DNA of 64,000 bases from Roseivivax marinus (GCF_900109705.1 NZ_FOAI01000005.1:62001-126000); one strand, 5' to 3'; positions 35,836 to 45,532 are shown, counted from the stretch's first letter. Numbers and translations are program-made. Notes: a model not told the origin generated them from the sequence alone.

Positions 35836-37260
35836 ATGGACACATTCATGGGACTCGATGCGGTCGTCCTGGCACGGATCCAGTTCGGCTTCACGGTGGC
35901 CTTCCACTTCATCTTCCCGGCCTTCACCATCGGGCTCGCCAGTTTCCTGATGGTCCTGAACGGGTGGTACCTGTGGTCCAAGGATCAGGCCTACCTGAAC
36001 CTCTTCAATTACTGGGTGAAAATCTTCGCCATCACCTTCGCGATGGGCGTCGTGTCGGGCATCGTCATGTCCTACCAGTTCGGCACCAACTGGTCGGTGT
36101 TCTCGGATCGCACCGGGCCGGTTCTCGGGCCGCTGATGGCCTACGAGGTGCTGACGGCGTTCTTCCTGGAGGCGGGCTTCCTCGGGATCATGCTGTTCGG
36201 CCGGGACAAGGTGGGCAATGGGTTGCACATGGTCGCGACCGTCATGGTCGCCGTGGGCACCGCCATATCGGCCACGTGGATCCTGTCGGTGAACTCGTGG
36301 ATGCACACTCCCGCGGGCTTCGGTGTCAACGAAGCCGGGCAGTTCGTCCCCGAGGACTGGTGGCAGGTCATCTTCAACCCGTCCTTCCCCTACCGCCTCG
36401 TGCACACCCTGACCGCGGCCTACCTGACCACCGCGTTCATCGTCGGCGGCGTGGGGGCGTGGAACCTTCTGCGAGGCCGGCGCGAGAACAAGAGCGTCCG
36501 CAAGATGTTCTCGATGGCGATGTGGATGGCCGCGATCGTGGCGCCGTTGCAGATCGTCTTCGGTCACGAGCAGGGCCTCAACACCTACGAGTACCAGCCC
36601 ACCAAGGTGCTGGCGATGGAGGGGCATTTCGAATCCTACGATGACGGCATCCCGCTGATCCTGTTCGGCATCCCCGATCAGGAGGCCGGCGAGATGAAGT
36701 TCGAGCTGGCCATCCCCAAGATCGGCGGGCCGATTCTCGGCAAGGGCTGGAACGCCTCAATGGAGGGCCTCGACACCGTGCCCGAGGCCGAACAACCTCC
36801 GGTCGGCATCGTCTTCTGGTCGTTCCGGATCATGGTGGGCATCGGCTTCCTGATGATGGGCCTTGGCTTCTGGTCGCTGTTGTCGCGGTTCCGCGGCCGT
36901 CTCTATGACGACCGCTGGCTGCAACGCGCGGCGCTGGTGATGGGACCGTCGGGCCTCGTCGCCGTCATTGCCGGCTGGATCACCACCGAGGTCGGGCGGC
37001 AGCCCTACGTGGTCTACGGCGAGATGCTGACCTCCGAGGCGGCGTCTCCGCTGGGGGCGAGCGCCGTGGGCGCCTCGCTGATCGCTTTCATCGTGATCTA
37101 CTTCGCGGTGTTCGGGGCGGGCGTCGGCTACCTCATCAAGCTGATGAGCCGCGAACCCGAACGGGTGGAGCCCGACGACGAGCCCGGACCGCTGCGCGCC
37201 GCGGGCATCGTGCCCGGCACGCAGATGCCGCCCTCGGGCCGCGCGCAACCGGCAGAATAA
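35836..37260 (+). CDS. cydA: cytochrome bd quinol oxidase subunit I
   Basis: A 474-residue membrane protein. Heme-ligand and proton-channel residues correspond to E. coli CydA: His24, Glu104/Glu112 in AYEVLTAFFLEAGF, His190 in YRLVHTL and Met332 in FRIMVG. The loop between helices 6 and 7 is short, so it belongs to the cyanide-insensitive (CIO) branch. Bd oxidases reduce O2 with quinol at low oxygen or under nitrosative and cyanide stress. The C-terminus is a Pro/Glu-rich tail. A perfect inverted repeat lies upstream. It is followed by cydB and a small DUF2474 gene. Confidence 0.95.
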   Translation: MDTFMGLDAVVLARIQFGFTVAFHFIFPAFTIGLASFLMVLNGWYLWSKDQAYLNLFNYWVKIFAITFAMGVVSGIVMSYQFGTNWSVFSDRTGPVLGPLMAYEVLTAFFLEAGFLGIMLFGRDKVGNGLHMVATVMVAVGTAISATWILSVNSWMHTPAGFGVNEAGQFVPEDWWQVIFNPSFPYRLVHTLTAAYLTTAFIVGGVGAWNLLRGRRENKSVRKMFSMAMWMAAIVAPLQIVFGHEQGLNTYEYQPTKVLAMEGHFESYDDGIPLILFGIPDQEAGEMKFELAIPKIGGPILGKGWNASMEGLDTVPEAEQPPVGIVFWSFRIMVGIGFLMMGLGFWSLLSRFRGRLYDDRWLQRAALVMGPSGLVAVIAGWITTEVGRQPYVVYGEMLTSEAASPLGASAVGASLIAFIVIYFAVFGAGVGYLIKLMSREPERVEPDDEPGPLRAAGIVPGTQMPPSGRAQPAE

Positions 37261-37273
37261 GGAAAGACGAACG

Positions 37274-38302
37274 ATGGACGGACTCGGAGTATCCTTCGAC
37301 CTCACCGTGGCCTGGGCGCTGCTTCTGGCCTTCGCGGTCTATGTCTACGTCGTGCTCGACGGCTTCGACCTCGGGATCGGCATCCTCTACCCCTTCTTCC
37401 GTTCGAAGGAGGACCGCGACCTGATGATGAACTCGGTCGCGCCGGTCTGGGACGGCAACGAGACATGGCTGGTTCTGGGGGGCGGCGGCCTGTTCGCCGC
37501 GTTCCCGCTGGCATACGCGATCATCCTGCCTGCGCTTTACCCGCCGATCATCGCGATGCTGCTGGCGCTGATCTTCCGCGGCGTCGCGTTCGAGTTCCGG
37601 TGGAAGGCCGCGTCCCCGTTCCAGGAATGGTTCTGGGACGGCGCCTTCATCGGCGGTTCGACCGTGGCGGCGCTGGCGCAGGGCATCACGCTGGGGGCGC
37701 TGCTGCAGGGCATCGACGTGGACGGCCGGTCCTATGGCGGTGGCTGGTGGGACTGGCTGACGCCCTTCTCGCTGCTGTGCGGCGTGTCCGTGGTGCTGGG
37801 CTACGCCTTCATGGGCGCGACGTGGCTCAACATGAAGCTTCTTGGTGACATCCAGCATAAGGTGCGCCGGATGGCGCGCGTTTTCGGGATCGCGACCGTG
37901 GCCTGCATCGTGCTGGTCAGCCTCTGGACCCCGTTCCTGGAGCAGGAATACTTCGCCCGCTGGTTCGGCTTCCCCGAGGCGCTGGTCGTGGCGCCGGTGC
38001 CGCTGCTGGTGGCATTGATCGCCTGGCAGCTCTGGGTGCGGATCGACAACCCGGGCAACGACTGGGTGCCCTTCGTGCTGACCATGGCGCTGTTCCTGCT
38101 GTGCTTCGTGGGACTCGGCATTTCGATGTGGCCGCACGTGATCCCGCCGGCCGTGACGATCTACGACGCCGCGAGCCCCGCCAAGTCGCAGCTCTTCATG
38201 TTCGTGGGGGCGATCGTGCTGGTTCCGATCATCCTGGCCTATTCGGGCTACGCCTACTGGGTCTTCCGCGGCAAGCTGAAGCCAGGGGAGGGCTACCACT
38301 GA
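37274..38302 (+). CDS. cydB: cytochrome bd quinol oxidase subunit II
   Basis: A 342-residue membrane protein with about eight or nine helices. The CydB pattern is visible in LDGFDLGIGILYPFFRS and VWDGNETWLVLGGGGLF. It stabilises the heme-bearing subunit. It starts 13 bases after cydA, with AGGAAAGA upstream of the ATG, and its stop shares one base with the start of the small third gene (TGATG). Confidence 0.95.
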   Translation: MDGLGVSFDLTVAWALLLAFAVYVYVVLDGFDLGIGILYPFFRSKEDRDLMMNSVAPVWDGNETWLVLGGGGLFAAFPLAYAIILPALYPPIIAMLLALIFRGVAFEFRWKAASPFQEWFWDGAFIGGSTVAALAQGITLGALLQGIDVDGRSYGGGWWDWLTPFSLLCGVSVVLGYAFMGATWLNMKLLGDIQHKVRRMARVFGIATVACIVLVSLWTPFLEQEYFARWFGFPEALVVAPVPLLVALIAWQLWVRIDNPGNDWVPFVLTMALFLLCFVGLGISMWPHVIPPAVTIYDAASPAKSQLFMFVGAIVLVPIILAYSGYAYWVFRGKLKPGEGYH

Positions 38303-38397
38303 TGATGAGACGCATGGGATGGTTCGTCCTGATCTGGGCGCTGTCCGTGGGCGCGCTCGGCATCGTGGCCTACGGCATCCGCCTGATGATCCTCTGA
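38302..38397 (+). CDS. DUF2474 small bd-oxidase subunit (CydX-like position)
   Basis: A 31-residue single-helix protein, too short for routine prediction. It reads MMRRMGWFVLIWALSVGALG and onward, with one transmembrane helix. Its TGATG overlap with cydB shows coupling. DUF2474 peptides occupy the CydX position in CIO-type operons and are believed to stabilise the oxidase. A 15-bp hairpin follows four bases after its stop. Confidence 0.82.
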   Translation: MMRRMGWFVLIWALSVGALGIVAYGIRLMIL

Positions 38398-38401
38398 CGA
38401 C

Positions 38402-38437
38402 GAAACGGCCCGCGCCCCACGCGGCGCGGGCCGTTTC
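38402..38437. terminator. strong terminator after the cyd operon
   Basis: A perfect 15-bp stem, GAAACGGCCCGCGCC with its complement, and a 6-base loop, four bases after the last gene. The A/T ends make it usable from both strands. cvpA on the minus strand ends at 38610. Confidence 0.82.
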
Positions 38438-38609
38438 ACATCGCGGGTCGGACCCGCGCCCGACACGCGGAGCAGGGGGCGCAGCCGTGAAGGCGCGCAC
38501 TGCCGGCCAATCCTACAGTGACCTTCCCCGCAGAAGAAAACGCGCCGCGGACGATCCGTCCCGGCGCGCTCCTTGTCGTATCTCGCGGCGGTGTCCCGCC
38601 GGGCAGGTC

Positions 38610-39182
38610 TCAGGCGTCGTTGGCGTCGGGGGCGACGCAGATGCCGACGAGCTGCTCGTATTGCGTGGTCACCCAGCCGAGCGCCTGGTCGGGGTTCTGC
38701 GCTTCGATCCGGTCGGTGAATTGCGAGAACACTGCCGCCGAGCGGCTGTTCTCGACCATCTCGACCGTCTCGGTGGTGACGATGGTCTCGTAGAGGAAGA
38801 AGCCGATCGCCACGAGGAGGATGCCGCGCGCCACGCCGAACAGGAAGCCGAGGCCCTGATCCAGCCCGCCGAGCGCCGAGCGCTGGACGATGGACGAGAA
38901 CAGCGGCGTGAACAGCGACACCACGATCAGCGCCAGCGCGAACACCGCCGCGAAGGCCGCGATGATCGACAACTCGCAGCTGTCGGAGAGGAATTCACCC
39001 ACCACGGGGATTTCGGACATCAATGGCTGTGCTTGCGGGGCGAACATGAACGCCAGGATCGCGGCGGCGACCCATCCCACGATGGCCAGCACCTCGCGCA
39101 CGAGGCCGCGCGAGTAGGCCAGCAGGGCGGACAAGACGATGACAACCGCCACCACGGCGTCGATGACGGTAAAGCCTTCCAT
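38610..39182 (-). CDS. cvpA: CvpA family membrane protein
   Basis: A 190-residue protein with four hydrophobic helices. The N-terminus MEGFTVIDAVVAVVIVLSAL and the YSRGLVREVL segment are the CvpA pattern, and the third-helix region contains DQGLGFLFGVARG. CvpA is associated with purine biosynthesis (often next to purF), colicin V and envelope stress. It lies 34 bases downstream of radA. Confidence 0.9.
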   Translation of the reverse strand: MEGFTVIDAVVAVVIVLSALLAYSRGLVREVLAIVGWVAAAILAFMFAPQAQPLMSEIPVVGEFLSDSCELSIIAAFAAVFALALIVVSLFTPLFSSIVQRSALGGLDQGLGFLFGVARGILLVAIGFFLYETIVTTETVEMVENSRSAAVFSQFTDRIEAQNPDQALGWVTTQYEQLVGICVAPDANDA

Positions 39183-39216
39183 GAACCCTGCCTTCAGCCT
39201 TCTACAGAATGTGACG

Positions 39217-40581
39217 CTAGCCTGCGCCGAAGATCTCGCCGACGAAGGACGTCAGATCTCCCATCTGGGTCAGAGACAGGCCGGACGCGTCGCCCGCCTT
39301 GCCGCCCCGTGGCGCGATCGCAGCGGTGAAACCAAGTTTCCGCGCCTCTTTCAACCTGTTTTCGGTCTGTGCCACCGGGCGTAAGGCCCCCGAGAGTGAG
39401 ATCTCGCCGAAAACCACGGTCTCGGCGGGCACGGCGACGTCCTCGCGCGCCGACAGGAGCGCCGCGGCGACGGCGAGATCGGCCGCCGGTTCGCCGATCT
39501 TCATGCCGCCGGCGACGTTGAGGTAGACGTCGAGCCCCGCGAACGGGATCCCGCAGCGCGATTCCAGCACCGCGAGGATCATGGCCAGGCGTCCCCCGTC
39601 CCAGCCCACAACCGACCGGCGGGGCTGCGATTGGGGGGTGGGGGCGACAAGAGCCTGCAACTCGCAGAGGACCGGACGCGTGCCCTCGATCCCGGCGAAC
39701 ACCACCGAGCCGGGCGCGGGCTGGCCGCGTTCGGACAGGAACAGTGCCGAGGGGTTCGGCACCTCGGACAGCCCGCCGCCGGTCATCTCGAACACGCCGA
39801 TCTCGTCCGCGGGGCCGAAGCGGTTCTTGACGCTGCGCAGGATCCGGAACTGGTGGCCGCGCTCGCCCTCGAAGTAGAGCACGGTATCGACCATGTGCTC
39901 GACCACGCGCGGCCCGGCGATCTGGCCGTCCTTGGTGACGTGGCCGACCATGACCACCGCCGCGCCGCGCTTCTTGGCAAAGCTCGTGAGTTCGTGGGCG
40001 GCGGCGCGCACCTGGCTTACGCTGCCCGGCGCGCTGTCGACAGTGTCGGCCCACATGGTCTGGATCGAGTCGATGATGACGAGATCCGGACGCTCGGCCT
40101 CGAGCGTCGCGAGGATATCGCGCAGGTTGGTTTCGGCCCCGAGGCGCACGGCTGCGTCCCTCAGGCCCAGCCGTTCGGCCCGCATCCGCACCTGCGCCGA
40201 GGCTTCCTCGCCGGAGATGTAGACGGTGCGCAGACCGGACCCGGCGAAGGCCGCCGCGCCCTGCAAAAGCAGCGTGGACTTGCCGATACCCGGATCCCCG
40301 CCGACCAGGATGGCGCTGCCGGGGACCAGGCCGCCGCCCAGCACGCGATCGAGCTCGTCCAGGCGGCTGGCGGTGCGCGGGGGCGGGGCCTCGGCGTGCG
40401 ACAGGTCGGTCAGCGGAACCGTGCGGCCCTTGTTGCGATCCAGCGCCTTGGCAGGTGGGCCGGAGGTCGCGCGTTCCTCGTGGATGGTGTTCCACGCCCC
40501 GCAGGCTTCGCAGCGGCCCGACCACTTGGACGAGGTCGCGCCGCAGGCGGAACAGACGAAGACGGTGGATGCACGGGCCAT
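39217..40581 (-). CDS. radA: DNA repair protein RadA
   Basis: A 454-residue RecA-like helicase that promotes branch migration of recombination intermediates. The N-terminal zinc finger has CSACGA and CEACGAW knuckles. Walker A is GGDPGIGKSTLL, the RadA-specific KNRFG motif is present in SVKNRFGP, and a Lon-like C-terminal domain follows (GGMKIGEPAADLAVAAAL). First gene of radA-cvpA. Confidence 0.96.
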   Translation of the reverse strand: MARASTVFVCSACGATSSKWSGRCEACGAWNTIHEERATSGPPAKALDRNKGRTVPLTDLSHAEAPPPRTASRLDELDRVLGGGLVPGSAILVGGDPGIGKSTLLLQGAAAFAGSGLRTVYISGEEASAQVRMRAERLGLRDAAVRLGAETNLRDILATLEAERPDLVIIDSIQTMWADTVDSAPGSVSQVRAAAHELTSFAKKRGAAVVMVGHVTKDGQIAGPRVVEHMVDTVLYFEGERGHQFRILRSVKNRFGPADEIGVFEMTGGGLSEVPNPSALFLSERGQPAPGSVVFAGIEGTRPVLCELQALVAPTPQSQPRRSVVGWDGGRLAMILAVLESRCGIPFAGLDVYLNVAGGMKIGEPAADLAVAAALLSAREDVAVPAETVVFGEISLSGALRPVAQTENRLKEARKLGFTAAIAPRGGKAGDASGLSLTQMGDLTSFVGEIFGAG

Positions 40582-40621
40582 GCCCGGCCTTTACGCCCGA
40601 AGGCAGGCCGGGCTCAAGCGG

Positions 40622-41479
40622 TCACTCTGCCGCGCGCTGGTTGAGGATCGACACGATACGCGCGTCGTCCTGATGCGGGGCTGCCTCGCGCCATGCGGCG
40701 ACCTGCGCGGCCCCCGGCGTGTCGTCACCGTTCGCGGGCGTGTCGACCTCGGCTGCATGGGTCGGTGCGGTCTCGACCTCGTGAAGCTCGGGCAGGAGCA
40801 CGGTCAGCTCGTCGCAGAGGCGCGTCAGCTCGGATTCGGCGATGGCCTCGTCCATCTCGACCCGGTCGAGCCATGTGCGGATGTCCGTTGCCACGACCTT
40901 GGCGTGGTCGAGGCGCTGGTTGAAGTCCTCGACCTCCTGCTGGCGCTGGATCAGGAAATCCCGCGCGCGGGCCACGTTGCGGTCGGAATAGACATTTGCC
41001 AGCTCGCTCGAGAGGTGGCTCATCTGCGATGCGATCTCGAGCACGGAAGGCTCGAGATCCGACAGGTCGGGATGCTCGCGCAGGAATGCCATGCGCTCGC
41101 GGATCGCGTCGAACTCGCCCTTGAGCTGGAAGACGCCTTCGCGGTCGGCGCGGTGGGCGACCTGGTAGGCCGTGGCGACGTCCTGCATCCCGATGTGAAA
41201 GCGGCGGTGCGATTGTTCCAGCGCCATGACGCGGGCGTTGGTCGGCAGGAAGAAGCACAGGCCGAGGGCGAGAACAGCAAAGCCGCTCTGAACGAAGGGT
41301 CCGGCTTCCGGGAAGGTGGCATCACCGAAGGCGAGCGGCAGGGACAGCCAGTTTGCCTCGCCGATTATGCAGGCCAGCGTATATCCGCCCAAGCCAAGGG
41401 CGAGTGCTGCCAACATGAGCACAGCCAGCCGTTGCATCAGGAATTGCACGAGAAAAAACACCGAGCGAGCCGTAGTCAT
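40622..41479 (-). CDS. membrane-anchored coiled-coil protein, unknown function
   Basis: A 285-residue protein. Two hydrophobic helices at the N-terminus (LAVLMLAALALGLGGYTLAC and SGFAVLALGLCFFLPT) are followed by a long charged, helical region (residues ~100-240) with heptad character, then a Pro/Ala-rich tail. The start ATG at 41479 follows an ACGTCAC-type leader. It lies 40 bases upstream of radA, and I have seen such genes labelled DNA repair protein on position alone. There is no motif for that. Function unknown. Confidence 0.6.
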   Translation of the reverse strand: MTTARSVFFLVQFLMQRLAVLMLAALALGLGGYTLACIIGEANWLSLPLAFGDATFPEAGPFVQSGFAVLALGLCFFLPTNARVMALEQSHRRFHIGMQDVATAYQVAHRADREGVFQLKGEFDAIRERMAFLREHPDLSDLEPSVLEIASQMSHLSSELANVYSDRNVARARDFLIQRQQEVEDFNQRLDHAKVVATDIRTWLDRVEMDEAIAESELTRLCDELTVLLPELHEVETAPTHAAEVDTPANGDDTPGAAQVAAWREAAPHQDDARIVSILNQRAAE

Positions 41480-41649
41480 AATGTGACGTCCCCAAGTTCG
41501 TACCGTCGACCACCGGAGTGGTGGCGATTTAATGCCGAACGCGCTCAGTTTGTGAAAGTTTCCCTGTCGGGGGTATTGAATTCTTAAATTTTCGAAATTT
41601 CGTGCGTTCAAGCGATATGGCTAATGCGACTCACCATACCAGTTTTTGA

Positions 41650-42099
41650 TTAATCCGGCGACTGTTTCTGCAAGGGCGACAGCGCAAGGGCTGCAAGGAC
41701 GCAGAACGAGAAGAGATAAAGGCCCCACGCGGTCTCGACTCGGCCAACGCCCACGCCCTTCGCGATCACCACGTACAGCGCCACGAGGAACACGTCGGCC
41801 ATCGCCAGCCGTCCGACCACGTGCACGGCGCGTCCGACGACGGCAGGCGCCGGGCGCAGGGTGAGCCATGCCATCCCGGCAAGCTTGGCGTAGGGCGCGA
41901 TTACCGCGAAGAGCGCGACCAGAAGCGCCAGCGCGCGGTCGCTTTGCCACAGGACGGACAGGCCGCTGAGGACGCTGATCTCGCTCATCCCGAAGAACGG
42001 CAGAACGCCCGCCCGCAAGAGCGGCGCGGTCCACGCTACCGGGTAGAGAAGGGCCAGCACGCCGATCGCCATGAGGCGCAGGCGCCGTCCGGTGGTCAT
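41650..42099 (-). CDS. paraquat-inducible protein A (PqiA)-like membrane protein
   Basis: A 149-residue, four-helix protein. The segment HVVGRLAMADVFLVALYVVI followed by TAWGLYLFSFCVLAAL matches the PqiA core (PF04403-type). The zinc-finger Cys pairs of full-length PqiA are missing, and no MCE-type partner is nearby. PqiA proteins join lipid-trafficking MCE systems. The start at ATG 42099 overlaps the stop of the 130-residue protein by four bases. Confidence 0.72.
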   Translation of the reverse strand: MTTGRRLRLMAIGVLALLYPVAWTAPLLRAGVLPFFGMSEISVLSGLSVLWQSDRALALLVALFAVIAPYAKLAGMAWLTLRPAPAVVGRAVHVVGRLAMADVFLVALYVVIAKGVGVGRVETAWGLYLFSFCVLAALALSPLQKQSPD

Positions 42100-42488
42100 G
42101 CCAGACGCGCCAGCGCGAAGAGGAGGGCAAGCGCCAGCGCACCGGCGGCGAGCAGCGCGTCGATCCAGCGACCGCGTCCGCCGGGAAGTCGGCCCGCGAT
42201 GGCGATGACGAGCGCCACGATCGCCGGCCACGCCCAGCCGCCACCCCAGCGCGCCGCCCGCGCGGCCTCTCGGAACCACGCCGCGTCCTGCTGGCTGATC
42301 GCTGGCGCGAGCATCACGGCGACGCCAAGAGCTGCCAGCAGCGTCGCGACCACCGCCAGACCCCGCGCGGGACCGCGGCACACCGCGGCCCGGGCGAGTC
42401 CGGTGAGGAACAGCAGGGGGAAGACCGCGACGCGCTGGACGAAGAACAGCGCCACCACGGGCCAGGGCGGCTGGAGGAAGGTCTCCAC
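42096..42488 (-). CDS. hypothetical four-helix membrane protein
   Basis: A 130-residue protein starting at GTG 42488, ten bases after alr. It has about four hydrophobic segments (ARAAVCRGPARGLAVVATLL, later LLAAGALALALLFALARL). It overlaps the PqiA-like gene, so the two may act together in the membrane. No family recognised. Confidence 0.65.
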   Translation of the reverse strand: METFLQPPWPVVALFFVQRVAVFPLLFLTGLARAAVCRGPARGLAVVATLLAALGVAVMLAPAISQQDAAWFREAARAARWGGGWAWPAIVALVIAIAGRLPGGRGRWIDALLAAGALALALLFALARLA

Positions 42489-42498
42489 CCGTCCGGCC

Positions 42499-43536
42499 TC
42501 AGCTGCCGACGTAGCGGCGGCGGTAGCGCGGACCGAGGGCGGTCAGGATCTCGTAGCCGATGGTGCCGGCGGCATCGGCGACCGTGTCGATTGACTGGTG
42601 CCGCCCGAGCACCTCGACCGTGTCCGGCACGGTCCCGGCATCGGTGACATCTACGCCGATCAGATCCATCGACACGCGGCCGACCACCTTGCAGCGCGAC
42701 TCGCCGGCATAGACCCAGGCCTCGGGGCCCATGATGCGGTGCAGGCCGTCGGCGTAACCCGCCGCGATCGTGGCGATGCGGCTCGGCCGTTCGGCGATCC
42801 AGGTATTCCCGTAGCCGACGCTCTCGCCGGGCGCGACATCCCGCACCTGGATCACCGGCACGTCCAGATGTGCCACAGGCACCGCATCCACGAAGGGCAG
42901 GCCACCGTAAAGACCGATCCCCGGACGTGCCACGTCGAACTGGTAGTCCGGGCCCAGCAGGATGCCGCCCGTGGCCGACAGCGAACGCGGCGCGTCGATG
43001 TCGTCCGTCATCTCGCGGAAGACACGCAGCTGGTGCGCGTTCATGGCGTGGGACGGGTCGTCCGCACAGGCGAGGTGGCTCATGATGAGCTCGGGCGCCT
43101 GCTGCGTGGCGATATCGCGCAGGGCCGCCCATTCGGCAGGCTCCATGCCCAGCCGGTTCATGCCCGAGTCGAGCTGGATGCCGAAAGGATGGCCCGGCAG
43201 CGCCTCGACGTGCATGACCATCTGATCGATGGAGTTCAGCATCGGCACGAGCCGCGCGTCGCGGATCAAGGGCGCATCGCCCTCCATGTGGCCGTTGAAC
43301 ACGCAGATGTTCGGGCCCTCGCCGAGAATGCGCCGCAGCGCGGCACCTTCTTCGGCCAGCGCGACGAAAAAGGTCCGGGCGCCTTCGCGGGCGAGGCGCG
43401 GCGCGACCTGCGCGGCGCCCAGCCCGTAGGCGTCGGCCTTGACGACGGCGCCCGTCTCGCCGGCCATTTGCCGGGCGAGGGTGCGCCAGTTCGACGCCAG
43501 CGCGTCGAGGTCGATGGTAAGAAGCGGTGCGGCCAT
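42499..43536 (-). CDS. alr: alanine racemase
   Basis: A 345-residue PLP enzyme producing D-alanine for peptidoglycan. The PLP Lys33 lies in [11 protein letters not shown]. Conserved parts [10 protein letters not shown] and YGNTW (catalytic Tyr region), VGRVSMD and [17 protein letters not shown] are present. The start ATG at 43536 gives [17 protein letters not shown], the usual beginning. It lies 472 bases downstream of dnaB on the same strand. Confidence 0.94.
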   Translation of the reverse strand: MAAPLLTIDLDALASNWRTLARQMAGETGAVVKADAYGLGAAQVAPRLAREGARTFFVALAEEGAALRRILGEGPNICVFNGHMEGDAPLIRDARLVPMLNSIDQMVMHVEALPGHPFGIQLDSGMNRLGMEPAEWAALRDIATQQAPELIMSHLACADDPSHAMNAHQLRVFREMTDDIDAPRSLSATGGILLGPDYQFDVARPGIGLYGGLPFVDAVPVAHLDVPVIQVRDVAPGESVGYGNTWIAERPSRIATIAAGYADGLHRIMGPEAWVYAGESRCKVVGRVSMDLIGVDVTDAGTVPDTVEVLGRHQSIDTVADAAGTIGYEILTALGPRYRRRYVGS

Positions 43537-44008
43537 GCCGGGATGTCTGGCAGGTGCACCGGGAGCGTCAAGCCGTTTCGTGCCCACGGGCGGCGCGGCT
43601 GGCCGGATGCCGCGCGGATGCTTGGCGGCCGGGCAAACAGCAGCAGGCCGGCGCGCCGGTCCGAAGGGGCTTATGCGAGGCGCGACGGCCGGCAAAGGCA
43701 TTGGTGTTGATCCGGAAACGGCACGGCGCGTGCGCGCAAGATCGTTGCGCTCCCGGGCCTGTGCATAATTTTCGGGGCCCGCGAGAGCGGACGCGTTTTC
43801 CACCGGGGTTCAACGGATAGGTACAGCCTTACAGGGCGCAACGCGCTTCAGGCGGCACGCGAAAAGTCGCCCGTAAACGACTGAAATATATACACATCAC
43901 AGGGCTGTGAAGCCGCGCGGTCCATCCGCGCACGGGAAATACACCCCCGCCCACAGCTTGTGGATAAGTGCGGGGACGAATTTCCGGCCGGGGACAAGTG
44001 CGGGTCTC
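43537..44008. other. 472-base intergenic region between dnaB and alr
   Basis: AT-rich parts near 43860-43990 contain a perfect DnaA box and the inverted repeat CCACA-GCT-TGTGG (43951-43963). The rest is GC-rich, with no convincing gene. It probably carries the alr promoter. Confidence 0.5.
43959..43967 (-). promoter_or_regulatory. perfect DnaA box
   Basis: TTATCCACA on the minus strand (TGTGGATAA on the plus strand), 42 bases after the dnaB stop. It overlaps an inverted repeat CCACA-N3-TGTGG. Confidence 0.6.
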
Positions 44009-45532
44009 TCAGAAGCTCTCGACCTGGTTCTGCTGCCAGGGCTTCACGAGGTTGCCGAAGCGGGTGAACTGGCCTTCGAAGCTCAGCTCCACAGTGCCGA
44101 TGGGACCGTGACGCTGCTTGCCGATGATGACCTCGGCGCGACCGTGCAGGCGCTCCATTTCTTCCTGCCACGCGGCCATCCGTTCGAGGTCGTGATCGCC
44201 GGGCTTCTCGCGCTCCTTGTAGTACTCCTCGCGGAACACGAACATCACCACGTCGGCGTCCTGCTCGATCGAGCCCGATTCGCGCAGGTCCGACAGCTGC
44301 GGCCGCTTGTCGTCGCGGCTTTCCACCGTCCGGCTGAGCTGCGAGAGCGCCACGACGGGAATGTTCAGCTCTTTCGCGATGGCCTTGAGACCCATGGAGA
44401 TCTCGGCGATCTCCTGCACGCGGTTGTCGCCCTTGCCGGTGCCGCGCACGAGCTGAAGGTAGTCGACCATCAGCACGTCGAGCCCGTGCGTCCGCTTGAG
44501 CCGCCGCGCGCGGGCCGCGAGCTGCGCGATGGGCAGGGCCGGCGTGTCGTCGATGAAGAGTGGGCAGGCTTCTAGCGCCTTGGCGGCCTCGACGAAGCGG
44601 CGGAACTCGTCCTCGTGCATGTCGCCGCGGCGGATCTGCTCGCTCGGCACCTCGGCGGCCTCGGACAGGATCCGCGCGGCCAGCTGCTCGGCCGACATCT
44701 CGAGCGAGTAGAAGCCGACGACGCCGCCTTCGACCGCACCCTCGGTGCCGTCTGGCTTCGTGCCCTTGCGGTAGGCCTTGGCGACGTTGAACGCGATGTT
44801 GGTTGCCAGCGACGTCTTGCCCATCGACGGACGCCCGGCGAGGATCAGCAGGTCTGAGGGGTGCAGCCCGCCGAGTTTGCGGTCGAGGTCCACGAGGCCC
44901 GTGGAGATACCCGAAAGCTGGCCTTCGCGCTGGTAGGCGGCATTGGCCACGTTCACCGCGTCGGTCACCGCGCGCAGGAACGACACGAAGCCCTTCTCGC
45001 CCTGGCCCTGCTCGGCCATGCGGTAAAGCTCCTGCTCGGCCTCGACGATCTGCTCCTTGGGCTCGGACGAGACGTCGATCTTGGCGGCCTTGGCCGAGAT
45101 GTCGCGCCCGAGCGCGATCAGGTCCCGGCGCACGGCGAGATCGTAGATCATCTGAGCGTAGTCGCGTACCGCGAAGGACGACACCGCGGCACCGGCGAGC
45201 CGCACGAGATAGGCGCCGCCGCCCAGCTCCTTGAGGCCCTCGTCCTCTTCCATAAAGGCCTTGAGCGTCACCGGAGAGGCCAGCTGGTTGCGTGCGATGC
45301 GGGCGGCCGCGACCTCGTAGATCTTGGCGTGGACCGGATCGTAGAAGTGCTTGGCCGAGATCACAGACGCGACGCGGTCGTAGACGTCGTTGTTGGTCAG
45401 GATCGCGCCGAGAAGCTGCTGCTCGGCCTCGACGGAGTGGGGCAGGGTGTCGGCTGTCGCGGTCTCCGGGCTGTCGGTGCCCTCGCCGATCGGCTTGGCG
45501 CCCGTGGGGTCGAATGCGGTGACCTGCGTCAT
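44009..45532 (-). CDS. dnaB: replicative DNA helicase DnaB
   Basis: A 507-residue hexameric helicase. N-terminal domain ending about residue 150 (SVEAEQQLLGAILTNNDVYD at the start), then a RecA-like motor with Walker A GRPSMGKTSLA, Walker B DVLMVDYLQLV and the SGSIEQDADVV motif. The start was placed at ATG 45532, preceded by GAGGAGCGCAGGG; an in-frame ATG at 45553 would add seven residues but lacks a good ribosome-binding site. DnaA-box-like sites lie on both sides. Confidence 0.95.
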   Translation of the reverse strand: MTQVTAFDPTGAKPIGEGTDSPETATADTLPHSVEAEQQLLGAILTNNDVYDRVASVISAKHFYDPVHAKIYEVAAARIARNQLASPVTLKAFMEEDEGLKELGGGAYLVRLAGAAVSSFAVRDYAQMIYDLAVRRDLIALGRDISAKAAKIDVSSEPKEQIVEAEQELYRMAEQGQGEKGFVSFLRAVTDAVNVANAAYQREGQLSGISTGLVDLDRKLGGLHPSDLLILAGRPSMGKTSLATNIAFNVAKAYRKGTKPDGTEGAVEGGVVGFYSLEMSAEQLAARILSEAAEVPSEQIRRGDMHEDEFRRFVEAAKALEACPLFIDDTPALPIAQLAARARRLKRTHGLDVLMVDYLQLVRGTGKGDNRVQEIAEISMGLKAIAKELNIPVVALSQLSRTVESRDDKRPQLSDLRESGSIEQDADVVMFVFREEYYKEREKPGDHDLERMAAWQEEMERLHGRAEVIIGKQRHGPIGTVELSFEGQFTRFGNLVKPWQQNQVESF

